64,000 nt of DNA, taken from the NCBI RefSeq assembly GCF_001815905.1, contig NZ_KV823244.1, forward strand, positions 140,038 to 204,037. The letters are read 5' to 3'. Positions 1 to 12,487 of the stretch are shown here, piece by piece. The DNA is from Brevibacterium sp. HMSC07C04. GTDB lineage: Bacteria; Actinomycetota; Actinomycetes; Actinomycetales; Brevibacteriaceae. The notes under the pieces were generated by a model, which was given only the letters and a program-made list of their open reading frames with translations, was not told where the DNA came from and ran no database searches. The translations under genes were made by a program, and so were the position numbers. Position 1 is the first letter of the stretch, and each line of letters starts with the position of its first letter.

Positions 1-946
1 CGGACAGGAGGGCACCCAGCTGGCAGAGCTCGGTGCGATGGCGGCCAGCGCCGCGCAGGTGCGCGTCTTCTCCGATGACGGTCTGTGTGTCCACGACCCG
101 CTTCTCATGCGTCGCGCCCTCGAGTACGTCAAAACCTTCGACGGCATCATCGCCCAGCACGCGCAGGACCCTCGCCTGACCGAGGGCGCCCAGATGAACG
201 AGGGCACGATCTCAGCAAAGCTCGGCCTGCCGGGCTGGCCCGCCGTTGCCGAAGAGTCGATCATCGCCCGTGACATTCTTCTGGCCGAACACGTGGATTC
301 GCGCCTGCACGTGTGCCACCTGTCGACTGCAGGTTCCGTGGACCTCGTGCGCTGGGCGAAATCCCGCGGTGTCCGAGTCACGGCCGAGGTCACACCGCAC
401 CACCTGATGCTCACCGACGAACTCGTCGAAACCTTCGACCCTGTATACAAGGTCAATCCGCCGCTTCGCACTCGCCGCGATGTCGAAGCCGTCCGCGAAG
501 GGCTGGCCGACGGCACGATCGACATCGTCGCCACCGACCACGCACCCCACCCGGCCGAACACAAGTGCTGCGAATGGTCGGCTGCGGCCATGGGCATGGT
601 CGGCATGGAATCGGCTCTGCCGATCGTGGTCGAGGCCATGCGCGACTACGACTTCGGCTGGGCCGATATCGCCCGCGTCATGAGTTCGAATCCGGCGGCT
701 ATCGCCGGGCACACAGAACACGGTTCCCTCGAGGTCGGAACGGGTGCGAACATCATTCTGGTCGACCCGAGCTCACCCGGTGTGATCGAACCCGACACCC
801 ATGCAACCAAGGGCCGCAACAACCCCTTCCGCGGTCTGGAGATCAACACGCGCGTCGTCCACACCGTCCTGTACGGCACACACATCGTCGAAGACGGTTC
901 GATCGTGCGCAAACACGAACTTCGGGAGGGCTCGTGGATCGCCTGA
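1..946 (+). CDS. pyrC: Dihydroorotase, 5' end outside the window
   Basis: Cytosolic zinc amidohydrolase that interconverts N-carbamoyl-aspartate and dihydroorotate, the third step of UMP synthesis. The reading frame is already open at base 2, so the N-terminus with the first metal-binding HxH motif lies upstream of the window; 314 residues are visible. Family landmarks present are SDDG (bases 71-82), the VTAEVTPHHL block near base 380, and ATDHAPHP, whose catalytic Asp codon is at 536-538. The C-terminus has the usual amidohydrolase beta-sandwich pattern. It ends inside the start of the next gene and heads the pyrimidine operon with carA, carB and pyrF. Identification is firm; only the start is missing. 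Confidence 0.96.
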   Translation, partial: GQEGTQLAELGAMAASAAQVRVFSDDGLCVHDPLLMRRALEYVKTFDGIIAQHAQDPRLTEGAQMNEGTISAKLGLPGWPAVAEESIIARDILLAEHVDSRLHVCHLSTAGSVDLVRWAKSRGVRVTAEVTPHHLMLTDELVETFDPVYKVNPPLRTRRDVEAVREGLADGTIDIVATDHAPHPAEHKCCEWSAAAMGMVGMESALPIVVEAMRDYDFGWADIARVMSSNPAAIAGHTEHGSLEVGTGANIILVDPSSPGVIEPDTHATKGRNNPFRGLEINTRVVHTVLYGTHIVEDGSIVRKHELREGSWIA

Positions 947-1416
947 TCCCCGTCCTCGTCCTCGCTGCAGTCGCGGTGGCCGTCCTGCTGCTCATGCGCT
1001 GGGGGTGGAAGGCCAGACAGAATCGCCAGGCGGACATCCCGGCCCCGCAATCGGCCGAGCCCACCGACAGCGGCTATGATGGCTACTACATTGCCACCAC
1101 CTTCGCCGACCAGCACCTCGAGAGGATCAGCGTCCACGGCCTCGGCGTGCGCACGGGCGCTGGGCTCGACATCCAGGATGACGGTGTTGTCTTCAGCCTC
1201 GACGGCCGTACGCCCTTTCGGATTCCCGCCGAAGACATCGTGGATGTGTTCTTCGGCTCGGGCATGATCGGCAAGTTTGTAGAGAAAGACGGAATCGTCA
1301 TCATCCGCTGGAACCTCGGTGACCACGAAGTCGACACCGGCTTCCGCCCAAGGGAACACAGCGCTAAGAAGACCATCGCCGCAGAAATCGAGATACTCAG
1401 AGGTAGGAGACGATGA
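934..1416 (+). CDS. PH-like domain membrane protein of the pyr operon
   Basis: A 160-residue protein of unknown function. Residues about 4-22 form one hydrophobic N-terminal helix ([18 protein letters not shown]) followed by a basic stretch (WKARQNRQ), so an N-out/C-in or signal-anchor topology is likely; the rest is a soluble beta-rich domain. It matches in place and layout the protein between pyrC and carA in mycobacteria (Rv1382), usually annotated as a PH-like or export-associated protein. The GTG start at 934 is chosen because GGGAGGG (924-930) precedes it; it overlaps the end of pyrC by 13 bases, and its stop overlaps the carA start. Longer upstream frames run through pyrC and are shadows. 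Conserved context suggests a link with pyrimidine synthesis, but none is shown. Confidence 0.8.
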   Translation: MDRLIPVLVLAAVAVAVLLLMRWGWKARQNRQADIPAPQSAEPTDSGYDGYYIATTFADQHLERISVHGLGVRTGAGLDIQDDGVVFSLDGRTPFRIPAEDIVDVFFGSGMIGKFVEKDGIVIIRWNLGDHEVDTGFRPREHSAKKTIAAEIEILRGRRR

Positions 1417-2557
1417 GCCTGCGCACACAGCCGGCCCGGCTTGTTCTGGAAGACGGCACGCACTACACGGGATACGCGTTCGGCGCCCTGGGGACAACGG
1501 TTGGCGAGGCGGTCTTCACCACCGCTATGACCGGCTACCAGGAGACCCTGACGGACCCCTCGTATCACCGGCAGATCGTGATTCACACGTTCCCCCACAT
1601 CGGCAATGTCGGGGTCAACAGCGAAGACAGCGAATCGGGCCGGTACTGGGCCGCCGGGGTCGTCGTCCGCGACCCTTCTCGGATCACGTCGAACTGGCGT
1701 GCCGAAGGCGACTACGAAGAGCATCTTAAATCGATTGGGCTCGTGGGAATCTGCGACGTCGACACTCGCGCACTCACACTGCACCTGCGCGACAAGGGCG
1801 CCATGCGTATGGGAGTCTTCTCCGGCGATGACGCTCAGAAGTCCCTGGATGAGCTGCTTGAGATCGTCCGCCGGGCCCCGCAGATGCAGGGCGCGGACCT
1901 CGCCTCGGAAGTCACCTGCCAGGAGCCGTACACCGTTCCCGCGGAAGGCGAGAAGCGCTTCTCGGTTGTCGCCTACGACCTCGGTGTGAAGAAGACAACG
2001 CTGGACCAGCTGGCCCAGCGCGGCCTCGAAGTGACTGTGGTGCCTGCAGGCACGACGGTCGATGAGCTCACGGAGCTTGCCCCCGACGGCGTGTTCTTCT
2101 CGAACGGACCGGGTGACCCCTCGGCCATGAAGCAGCCGATCGCAGTCCTTCAGCACGTGCTGAAAGAGCGCATCCCGTTCTTCGGCATCTGCTTCGGCAA
2201 CCAGCTGCTGGGCCGAGCACTGGGCTTTGACACCTACAAGCTGACTTTCGGCCACCGCGGTTCGAACCAGCCGGTTCTCGACGTCGCATCGGGGCGTGTC
2301 GAAATCACCACGCAGAATCACGGTTTTGCCGTCGATGCGCCGCTGGGCGATCCGGTCACGGCACCGAACGCTGAGTACGGCAGGGTGCAGGTTTCGCACA
2401 TCGGCATGAACGACCAAGTAGTCGAGGGACTGACATGCCTGGACATCCCGGCGTTCTCGGTGCAGTTCCACCCGGAGTCAGCGGCGGGACCGCACGACTC
2501 GCGCACCCTTTTCGACACTTTCGCCCAGCTGTTGGCTGACAACGCCAAGGAGAACTG

Positions 2558-2558
<1 letters not shown>
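1413..2558 (+). CDS. carA: Carbamoyl-phosphate synthase small (glutaminase) subunit
   Basis: Hydrolyses glutamine and channels ammonia to CarB for carbamoyl-phosphate, the precursor of pyrimidines and arginine. The 381-residue length is typical. The N-terminal CPSase small domain (about 1-150, with [15 protein letters not shown]) is followed by a class I glutamine amidotransferase domain. The triad is visible as Cys260 in FGICFGNQ and His353/Glu355 in FHPE. Start ATG overlaps the preceding stop (ATGA), and its stop overlaps the carB ATG by one base, so translation is coupled through the operon. No arginine-specific duplicate is seen nearby. Confidence 0.97.
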
Positions 2559-5826
<3,268 letters not shown>

Positions 5827-5830
<4 letters not shown>

Positions 5831-6663
5831 CGTTCACACAGTGGCACGACGCGGCCTGGGCAAGCCCCTTGTGCGTCGGAATCGATCCGCACCCGGAGCA
5901 GATCGCACAGTGGGGTCTGCCGGACAGTCCGGACTCACTCAGCACATTCTCAAACAATGTGCTGAGCGCTGCGGCCGGACGGGCGAGGTTCATCAAACCC
6001 CAGTCGGCGTTTTTCGAACGCCACGGCTCAGCCGGCATCGCCGTTCTCGAAGATCTGCTCGCCCAGGCTCGCGAAGCTGGTCTGCTGTCGATTCTCGATG
6101 CCAAACGCGGTGATATCGGTTCGACGATGGCCGGCTACGCAGACGCCTACCTCAATCCCGCACGCCCCCTCGCCGCCGACGCTTTGACCGTGTCGCCCTA
6201 TCTGGGAGTGGGGTCCTTGCGACCGGCCATGGAAGCCGCGGCCGAGCACAGCAAGGGCCTGTTCGTGCTGGCGCTGACCTCGAACCCCGAAGGCAGAGAA
6301 GTCCAGCACGCGCGCACTCCGGAGGGCAGGGCAGTTGCCGCCGAGGTGGTCAGGCAGGCTGAGGAGGTCAATCGCCAGCTGGATGTTCCGCTCATCGGAC
6401 TGGTCGTCGGCGCGACGATCGGAACTGCCGCTGCTGATCTCGGCATTGACCTCGGGGGATTTTCGGGCCCGGTGCTCTCACCGGGCTTCGGTTCGCAGGG
6501 GGCCGGGACTGCCGATCTTGAGGCTGTTTTCGGTGACGCCTACCGTGCCGGAAGGGTTATCGTCAACGCCTCGCGGTCGCTGTCGCGGTGCGGTCCTGAC
6601 AGTGCCGATATTGCTGAGGAAATAGCCTCGATTGCCGAAGCGGTGACCCCAAAAGGCCGCTAG
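5827..6663 (+). CDS. pyrF: Orotidine 5'-phosphate decarboxylase, long (type 2) form
   Basis: Catalyses the last step of UMP synthesis, decarboxylation of OMP, as a cytosolic TIM barrel. At 278 residues it is the longer actinobacterial/type 2 family. The catalytic motif DAKRGDIG is at residues 91-98 with Lys93 and Asp96, and [10 protein letters not shown] near residue 218 is the phosphate-binding loop. Start ATG overlaps the carB stop (ATGA). The stop codon TAG is the first part of TAGACT, a possible -10 box for mihF. The companion genes pyrB, pyrD and pyrE are not in the window; pyrB would be expected upstream. Confidence 0.97.
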
Positions 6664-6666
6664 ACT
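6661..6666 (+). promoter_or_regulatory. Possible -10 box upstream of mihF
   Basis: TAGACT fits the TAnnnT pattern of actinobacterial -10 elements and overlaps the pyrF stop codon. A start about 7 bases downstream would give mihF a leader of roughly 38 bases that keeps its Shine-Dalgarno sequence. No clear -35 box is seen, so this is tentative. Confidence 0.35.
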
Positions 6667-6710
6667 GCGAGTGTCCCGATCTACAAAGCGGATCTTGAGG
6701 AGGGGGACAC

Positions 6711-7022
6711 ATGGTACTGACACCGCTGACTGACGAACAGCGATCAGCTGCCCTGCGCAAGGCCTTCGACGCTCGCGTTGAGCGGGCGGAAGCCAAAGCA
6801 GATTTGAAATCAGGCAAAAAGAAGCTCGCCCAGGTCTTGGCAGAAGCCAATGACAGCGAAGCCCTGCAGAAGATGAAGGTCTACGACCTTCTGCGCGCAA
6901 TCCCCAAAGTAGGGGACAGGCGCGCAGAGGCCATTATGGAAGAAGCCGGCATCGCCCGTTCACGCAGGATCAGAGGCCTGGGGGTCCACCAGCGAGCCGC
7001 GCTATTGGAGAAATTTGACTGA
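6711..7022 (+). CDS. mihF: Integration host factor, actinobacterial type
   Basis: 103-residue nucleoid-associated DNA-binding protein, homologous by sequence and position (between pyrF and gmk) to mycobacterial mIHF and streptomycete sIHF, and unrelated to the alpha/beta IHF heterodimer of E. coli. The N-terminal half is a charged helix rich in Lys and Arg ([12 protein letters not shown]). The C-terminal half carries the helix-two-turn-helix-like DNA-binding part, with [20 protein letters not shown] followed by RRIRGLG. A purine-rich GAGGAGGGGG stretch at about 6695-6704 precedes the ATG. The 3' end overlaps the gmk start by 8 bases. Known roles of the family are chromosome compaction and L5 integrase stimulation; here only a nucleoid role can be inferred. 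Confidence 0.93.
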   Translation: MVLTPLTDEQRSAALRKAFDARVERAEAKADLKSGKKKLAQVLAEANDSEALQKMKVYDLLRAIPKVGDRRAEAIMEEAGIARSRRIRGLGVHQRAALLEKFD

Positions 7023-7587
7023 ACCAGTTCTGACCGTGCTCACCGGCCCATCGGCGGTCGGCAAGGGCACCGTTGTCCAGCATGCCAAGAACAGCGTTGA
7101 CCGACTGTGGCTCTCGGTGTCGGCAACTACGCGCGACCCCCGCCCGGGAGAAGTGGACGGCGTGCACTACCGCTTTGTGACGGACGCAGAGTTCGACGAT
7201 CTCATCGACGCGGGCAGAATGCTCGAATATGCTGTCGTCCACGGTAAGCACCGCTACGGAACGCCGTCAGAGCCTGTTGAGCAGGCTTTGGCCGAGGGCT
7301 TTGCACCGCTTTTGGAAATCGACCTCGACGGGGCGCGTCAAGTGCGTCAGCACGCACCGAATGCGCGTTTTGTGTTCATGGCTCCGCCCAGTTGGGACGA
7401 ACTCGTTCGCCGACTCACCGGTCGCGGCACCGAAACGCCCGAGCAGATTGCCCGTCGTCTTGAAACTGCGCGCACTGAACTTGCGGCGAAGGACGAATTC
7501 GATCACGTGATAGTCAACACCGATGTTTCGGCAGCCGCTGCCGAACTAGTAGACTTGATGGGACTGTCATCAGACACCCCTAGGTGA
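7015..7587 (+). CDS. gmk: Guanylate kinase
   Basis: Phosphorylates GMP to GDP with ATP, in the cytosol. The 190-residue protein opens with the Walker A loop GPSAVGKGT (residues 11-19), followed by the GMP-binding pattern [17 protein letters not shown] and YGTP. Start is TTG at 7015, preceded by GGAG (7007-7010). The ATG codons further downstream would remove the P-loop. It overlaps mihF by 8 bases and is followed directly by rpoZ, an order kept widely in actinobacteria. Confidence 0.96.
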   Translation: MTEPVLTVLTGPSAVGKGTVVQHAKNSVDRLWLSVSATTRDPRPGEVDGVHYRFVTDAEFDDLIDAGRMLEYAVVHGKHRYGTPSEPVEQALAEGFAPLLEIDLDGARQVRQHAPNARFVFMAPPSWDELVRRLTGRGTETPEQIARRLETARTELAAKDEFDHVIVNTDVSAAAAELVDLMGLSSDTPR

Positions 7588-7602
7588 ATGTGGAGAAATT
7601 TC

Positions 7603-7923
7603 TTGACTGCTAACCCCGAAGGCATCACCAATCCGCCGATCGACGATCTGCTCAATGTGACGCCGTCGAAGTACGAACTCGTCATCGAAGCATCCCGCCG
7701 CGCCCGCCAGATCAATTCGTACTACGCACAGCTGCAGGACGGACTGCTGGAGAACGTCGGTCCGCTCGTGACCCCGGAAGCCGGCGAAAAGCCGCTGTCG
7801 ATCGCCCTGCGCGAAATCAATGAGGGCAAGCTCGTCAGCCGTGAGGCCAGCCCCGAAGAACTCGCTCAGGAAGAAGCTCTCGCCGAAGAGTTCGACTTCA
7901 GCTTGGACCCCGACGCACTGTGA
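7603..7923 (+). CDS. rpoZ: RNA polymerase omega subunit
   Basis: Small subunit that helps fold and assemble the beta' subunit of RNA polymerase. The motif [18 protein letters not shown] and [10 protein letters not shown] are family hallmarks. I prefer TTG at 7603 because GGAG (7592-7595) sits 7 bases before it and the protein then starts [12 protein letters not shown], as in relatives; the ATG at 7588 lies directly against the gmk stop and has no ribosome site. With this start the protein has 106 residues. The stop overlaps the GTG of coaBC. Confidence 0.94.
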   Translation: MTANPEGITNPPIDDLLNVTPSKYELVIEASRRARQINSYYAQLQDGLLENVGPLVTPEAGEKPLSIALREINEGKLVSREASPEELAQEEALAEEFDFSLDPDAL

Positions 7924-9152
7924 ACATCGTTCTCGGCGTCACCGGGGGCATTGCCGCGTACAAAGCGGCTCATATTGTCAGGATTCTAAAAGAGGCAGGG
8001 CACAGCGTTCGCGTTGTTCCCACCGAAAGCGCCCTGCGCTTTGTCGGCGCGCCCACGTGGGAGGCGCTGTCCGGCCAAGCCGTGCAGACGGATGTCTTCA
8101 CACGCGTTGAAGATGTCGAGCACGTACTCATCGGCCAAGAAGCCGACCTCGTGCTCATTGCACCGGCAACGGCAGACAGCCTGGCGCGCATCCGCGCCGG
8201 CATTGCCGACGATCTTCTGACTGCCACGGTTCTGACGACCACCGCACCGGTCGTGGTTGCCCCCGCAATGCACACCGAGATGTGGTTCAACCCGGCAACC
8301 GTCGACAACGTCATCGTTCTGCGCAGTCGCGGAGTGCACGTCCTGGAACCTGCTTCCGGTCGCCTGACCGGAGCGGACTCCGGTCCCGGACGGCTGCCGG
8401 AACCGCAGGAGATCGTCGACTTCGCCCTGTCCGTCCACCGCGAAGCCGCTGCCCAATCAGCCAGCGGACTCCTTGCCGGGCGCCGAGTGTTCATCAGCGC
8501 CGGCGGCACCCGCGAACCACTCGACCCGGTGCGCTTCCTGGGCAATCGGTCATCCGGCAAACAGGGCGCAGCGCTTGCTGCCGCAGCCCACAGGGCCGGC
8601 GCTGAGGTTTGTTTGGCGTCGGCCAATATCGATTCGTCGATCCTTGCGTCCCTGCCGACCGGCATTGACATTCGGGAAGTCGAAACGACAGCACAGCTGG
8701 AAAGCGTGTGCCGCGAGCAGGCCGCCCAAGCAGACATCGTCATCATGGCAGCCGCTGTGGCGGACTACCGTCCGGCCCAGACGGCAGGCCACAAGATGAA
8801 AAAAGACGGCGATGCCGGTCTGACCATCGAACTCGTGCAGAACCCCGACATCCTCGCCGGTCTTGTTGAAAATCGGCGCGAAGGCCAGACCATCGTCGGC
8901 TTTGCCGCGGAAACGGGCAGCCCGGAAACTTCTGCCGCGGAAATGGCTCGGCAGAAGATCGTGCGCAAGCGCTGCGACCTTTTGGTTTTCAACGATGTGT
9001 CCGGCGGCAAGACCTTCGGCCACGACACCACGAGCGTCGAAGTGCTCGCCCTGACCGACACGGGGGCTGTGGGGCTCGGAGACTTCACCGGAGACAAGGC
9101 CGATGTGTCGGTTTCTGTCATGGACACGATCGCCAAGCACGCGGTCGAATAG
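7920..9152 (+). CDS. coaBC: Bifunctional phosphopantothenoylcysteine decarboxylase/synthetase
   Basis: Makes 4'-phosphopantetheine for coenzyme A: the C-terminal CoaB half joins cysteine to phosphopantothenate and the N-terminal flavin-dependent CoaC half decarboxylates the product. At 410 residues the length is normal. The CoaC half begins [16 protein letters not shown] and has PAMHTEMW near residue 119. The flap region reads [14 protein letters not shown], without the cysteine found in the E. coli enzyme (ACGD), as I recall for other actinobacteria too. The CoaB half has AAAVADYRP and the KMKKDG motif. It starts with GTG in a GTGA overlap with rpoZ, and its TAG stop is shared with a candidate metK -10 box. 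Confidence 0.96.
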   Translation: MNIVLGVTGGIAAYKAAHIVRILKEAGHSVRVVPTESALRFVGAPTWEALSGQAVQTDVFTRVEDVEHVLIGQEADLVLIAPATADSLARIRAGIADDLLTATVLTTTAPVVVAPAMHTEMWFNPATVDNVIVLRSRGVHVLEPASGRLTGADSGPGRLPEPQEIVDFALSVHREAAAQSASGLLAGRRVFISAGGTREPLDPVRFLGNRSSGKQGAALAAAAHRAGAEVCLASANIDSSILASLPTGIDIREVETTAQLESVCREQAAQADIVIMAAAVADYRPAQTAGHKMKKDGDAGLTIELVQNPDILAGLVENRREGQTIVGFAAETGSPETSAAEMARQKIVRKRCDLLVFNDVSGGKTFGHDTTSVEVLALTDTGAVGLGDFTGDKADVSVSVMDTIAKHAVE

Positions 9153-9155
9153 GAT
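9150..9155 (+). promoter_or_regulatory. Candidate -10 box of a leaderless metK transcript
   Basis: TAGGAT lies 6 bases before the GTG start of metK and overlaps the coaBC stop codon. No Shine-Dalgarno sequence separates it from the start, so transcription would begin at or next to the start codon. No -35 match is visible. Confidence 0.5.
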
Positions 9156-9161
9156 TGAAGC

Positions 9162-10349
9162 GTGTCTGAACTTCGTCAATTCACCTCTGAATCCGTAACT
9201 GAGGGCCACCCGGACAAGATCTGCGATCAGATCAGCGATGCCGTGCTCGATGCCCTTCTCGAACAGGACCGTCGGGCCCGCGTGGCCGTCGAAACGATGG
9301 TCACCACCGGCCTGGTGCACGTCGCCGGCGAGGTGACAACCTCTGGCTACGCTGACATTGCGCAGCTGGTGCGCGACGTCATCACCGACATCGGCTACGA
9401 CTCTTCAGCGAAGGGCTTTGACGGGCACACCTGCGGTGTTTCCCTGTCGATCGGCGCCCAGTCGAACGACATCTCGTCGGGTGTGACGCGCTCCCTCGAA
9501 GCGCGGTCGGGCACAACGGACCTGTACAGCGCTCTGGGTGCTGGCGACCAGGGCCTCATGTTCGGCTACGCGGACAATTCGACGCCCACTCTCATGCCTA
9601 CGCCCATCTACTGGTCGCATCGTCTGACCGAACGACTCACCGCAGTCCGCAAGTCCGGCACTCTGCCCTATCTGCGGCCCGATGGAAAATCCCAGGTCAC
9701 GGTCGGCTACGACGGCGACGCGGCGGTGTCTGTCGAAGCTGTTGTCCTGTCTACACAGCATGACGAGACTGTCACACACGCCGAGCTCGCCCAGGACATC
9801 CGCACGCACGTGGTCGATCCCGTGCTGGAAGAATCCGGTCTTGACACCACTAAGACCAACTACTTCATCAACCCCGCCGGGCCGTTCATCACCGGCGGCC
9901 CCATGGGGGATGCCGGTCTGACCGGGCGGAAGATCATCGTGGACACCTACGGCGGCTTTGCCCGGCACGGCGGCGGTGCGTTCTCCGGCAAGGACCCCTC
10001 GAAAGTCGACCGCTCCGGTGCCTACGCAACCCGCTGGGTGGCCAAGAACCTCGTCGCCGCCGGCCTGGCCGACCGCGCCGAAGTCCAGGTCGCCTATGCA
10101 ATCGGCGCTGCAAGTCCCGTCGGCCTGTACGTCGAGACCTTCGGCACCAGCACGGTTGACCCGGTGAAGTTGGCTGACGCGGTTCGGGGCGTCTTCGACC
10201 TGCGGCCGGCGGCTATTATCGACGAACTCGACCTCAACCGGCCCATTTACCGCAAAACCTCGACCTACGGCCACTTCGGTCGCGAAGACTCCGACTTCAC
10301 GTGGGAGAACACCGACCGCGCCGATGCTCTGAAGTCCTATTTCAGCTGA
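9162..10349 (+). CDS. metK: S-adenosylmethionine synthetase
   Basis: Forms S-adenosylmethionine from methionine and ATP, as a cytosolic tetramer. 395 residues, the usual size. GHPDK at residues 15-19 belongs to the ATP site, [12 protein letters not shown] is family signature 1, and [16 protein letters not shown] is the phosphate-binding signature 2. Start is GTG at 9162, 9 bases after the coaBC stop, with a -10-like TAGGAT immediately upstream instead of a ribosome site. The following priA begins 5 bases after the stop. Confidence 0.98.
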   Translation: MSELRQFTSESVTEGHPDKICDQISDAVLDALLEQDRRARVAVETMVTTGLVHVAGEVTTSGYADIAQLVRDVITDIGYDSSAKGFDGHTCGVSLSIGAQSNDISSGVTRSLEARSGTTDLYSALGAGDQGLMFGYADNSTPTLMPTPIYWSHRLTERLTAVRKSGTLPYLRPDGKSQVTVGYDGDAAVSVEAVVLSTQHDETVTHAELAQDIRTHVVDPVLEESGLDTTKTNYFINPAGPFITGGPMGDAGLTGRKIIVDTYGGFARHGGGAFSGKDPSKVDRSGAYATRWVAKNLVAAGLADRAEVQVAYAIGAASPVGLYVETFGTSTVDPVKLADAVRGVFDLRPAAIIDELDLNRPIYRKTSTYGHFGREDSDFTWENTDRADALKSYFS

Positions 10350-10354
10350 GCGCT

Positions 10355-12460
10355 GTGGACGACGCTCAGCTGTTCACAGACGCTGAGGAGCCTCGTTTGA
10401 GGATCCGCGGCGGTGCACAGCCTGCGGCGGACCGTCCCGTGGCGCGCGTCCTGTTGGAATCACCGCTTCCGCACCTGGATCGGCTGTTCGACTACGCGGT
10501 GACCGAAGAGCAGGAAGCCGAGGCGGTCGTCGGTGCTCGCGTCCGCGTCCGGTTCTCTGGGCGCAGGCTGTCGGGTTTCATTGTGCAGCGCACAGATACG
10601 ACCGATGTCGACGGCGAGCTTGCGCCGCTGGCCTCTGTTGTTTCGCCGCTGCCTGTGCTGGGTGAGCAGCTGTACGGCCTGTGCACGGCTGTTGCCGCGC
10701 GCTTTGCCGGAACAACGGCCGATGTTGTCAGACTGGGTGTGCCCGCACGCCACGCCAGGGGCGAAAAGAGCGTTCTGAAATCTGCTCCCGGTGATCCAGC
10801 ACTGGCAGCTGAGGCCGCCCGCGCCGTTTCGGAGTCGACACAGGCCGACACGGCCCCAGCTGCAGAAGCCGATTTCCTTGCGGCACTGCATTCGTGGGCT
10901 GAGAACGCGGGTTCGTCTGAGTCGTCTGAGTTCCCACCGGGCCCGCGTGGTGCCTACACGGTGCTTCCGGGAGATTCCGGAGGTCTCGATTGGGTGCGCT
11001 TCGGGCTTGAGGCTGCTGCCGGGGTGATTGCCGCGGGGCGGACCGTGCTGTGGCTCGTCCCGGACTACCGGGAACTCGAAGCCGTCAAGCGTCGGCTCGG
11101 GAGGCTTGCTGAGTTCACTTCTGTTCTCAGCGCTGACCAGGGTCCAGAAGCACGATGGGCCGCGTGGGTTCGCGTGCTGACCGGACGGTCGCGCATGGTT
11201 CTGGGCACACAGGCGGCAGCCTTTGCACCCCTGCAGGACCTCGGGCTCATTCAGATGTTCGACGACGGCAATGACTCTTATCTTTTTGGGCGCGCACCGT
11301 ACGTTCATGCGCGCTTTGTGTTGCAGGAGAGGGTCCGTCAATCCGGTGCCGCTTTGCTGTTTGTTGACCGCACGCGCACAGTCGACGTGCAGTTCCTCAT
11401 CGACTCCGGCTGGGTGGGGCAGCTGCAGACTTCTCGCCAGGAGCGACGCGACGGTGCCCCGGTAGTCTTCTGCCCGCAGACTCAGCGCAGCGTCAGTGAC
11501 CTGACCCAGCTGCCGGATGCGGTCTTCAGCGTCATCCGCGCTGCGCTGGGGCGTGCGAAAAGCGATGCCGCTGTTGGGCCTGTGCTCGTGCAGGTTCCGC
11601 GGACCGGCTATTCGACGTTTCTGACGTGTGCGGCGTGCCGCAGTCCTGCTCTCTGCCCGTCGTGCGAAGCCCCGCTGAGTGCGGCGGGGCCGGAGGGCCC
11701 CTTCGCCTGCTCGCGCTGCGGGTGGCACATCGAGCACCTGTCCTGCCGCAGTTGCCGCAGTCGGCGCTTCAGCTTCCACAGCGCCGGTCTCGACGGCATT
11801 CACGCGCAGCTCGGCCGGGCATTTCCCGGCTTCAGCGTTGTGCGCTCCGGCGGCAGCAGAGTGTTTTCCCGGCTTGACGATCCTGCTGACATCGTTGTTG
11901 CCTCGACGGGTGCCGAGCCTTATGTGGATGGCGGATACGCGGCAGCGGTTCTTCTTGACACGCTGTGGCCCGGTCCGGTTCTCAGGGCGACAGACAGGGC
12001 AATTGCCCGGCGCATGCGGGCCGCGGGCATGGTTCGCTCGTCTCGCGCAGGCGGTCGGGTGCTCATACTCGACGACGATCCCGATGTTGTGCGGACCCTG
12101 ACCCGCTGGGATCCCGATGTCTACGCTGCAGCGGAAGCCGCCGATCGAACGCAGGCCGGCTTCCCGCCGGCCTGGCGAACAGCCGAGGTGACAGGTGCCC
12201 GCAGCGCGGTCGAAGACGTTTCAGAAGCCTGCTGTGATCAGTTCGGCGCACGCCTGTACGAACTGCGCGACGGCCCGCCTCGTTCCCGCTTCACCCGACC
12301 CGGTGACGATGTCGATGAGTCCGTCGTCACCGCGGTTATCGGCATTCCGGCCGCAACCGGCAACACCCTGTCTGAGCACTTGGCCGCCGAAACCGCAGCC
12401 CGGTCCATGCGGGGTGACGCGCAGATTCGCGTCCGCATGGACGATCCCGACGCTCTGTGA
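10355..12460 (+). CDS. priA: PriA-like primosomal protein, helicase motifs lost
   Basis: 701-residue homologue of the replication restart factor PriA. The N-terminal 3'BD-like domain (VARVLLESPLPHLDRLFDYAV, then VGARVRVRFSGRRLSGFI) and the eight-cysteine zinc region (CAAC, CPSC, CSRC, CRSC near residues 425-470) are retained. The helicase core is degenerate: no GSGKT Walker A is found in the expected place, and the DEEH box is replaced by FDDGND. Such non-helicase PriA proteins are typical of actinobacteria. GTG at 10355 is the first start after metK, though it has no clear ribosome site, so the true start could be further in. It probably acts in primosome loading without unwinding DNA. Confidence 0.88.
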   Translation: MDDAQLFTDAEEPRLRIRGGAQPAADRPVARVLLESPLPHLDRLFDYAVTEEQEAEAVVGARVRVRFSGRRLSGFIVQRTDTTDVDGELAPLASVVSPLPVLGEQLYGLCTAVAARFAGTTADVVRLGVPARHARGEKSVLKSAPGDPALAAEAARAVSESTQADTAPAAEADFLAALHSWAENAGSSESSEFPPGPRGAYTVLPGDSGGLDWVRFGLEAAAGVIAAGRTVLWLVPDYRELEAVKRRLGRLAEFTSVLSADQGPEARWAAWVRVLTGRSRMVLGTQAAAFAPLQDLGLIQMFDDGNDSYLFGRAPYVHARFVLQERVRQSGAALLFVDRTRTVDVQFLIDSGWVGQLQTSRQERRDGAPVVFCPQTQRSVSDLTQLPDAVFSVIRAALGRAKSDAAVGPVLVQVPRTGYSTFLTCAACRSPALCPSCEAPLSAAGPEGPFACSRCGWHIEHLSCRSCRSRRFSFHSAGLDGIHAQLGRAFPGFSVVRSGGSRVFSRLDDPADIVVASTGAEPYVDGGYAAAVLLDTLWPGPVLRATDRAIARRMRAAGMVRSSRAGGRVLILDDDPDVVRTLTRWDPDVYAAAEAADRTQAGFPPAWRTAEVTGARSAVEDVSEACCDQFGARLYELRDGPPRSRFTRPGDDVDESVVTAVIGIPAATGNTLSEHLAAETAARSMRGDAQIRVRMDDPDAL

Positions 12461-12474
12461 CAGCTGCCGCCCAC

Positions 12475-12480
12475 TAGACT
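12475..12480 (+). promoter_or_regulatory. Candidate -10 box of a leaderless fmt transcript
   Basis: TAGACT stands 7 bases before the GTG start of fmt, in the 27-base gap after priA. The gap has no ribosome site, which agrees with transcription starting at the G of the start codon. Confidence 0.5.
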
Positions 12481-12487
12481 GAGCGGC

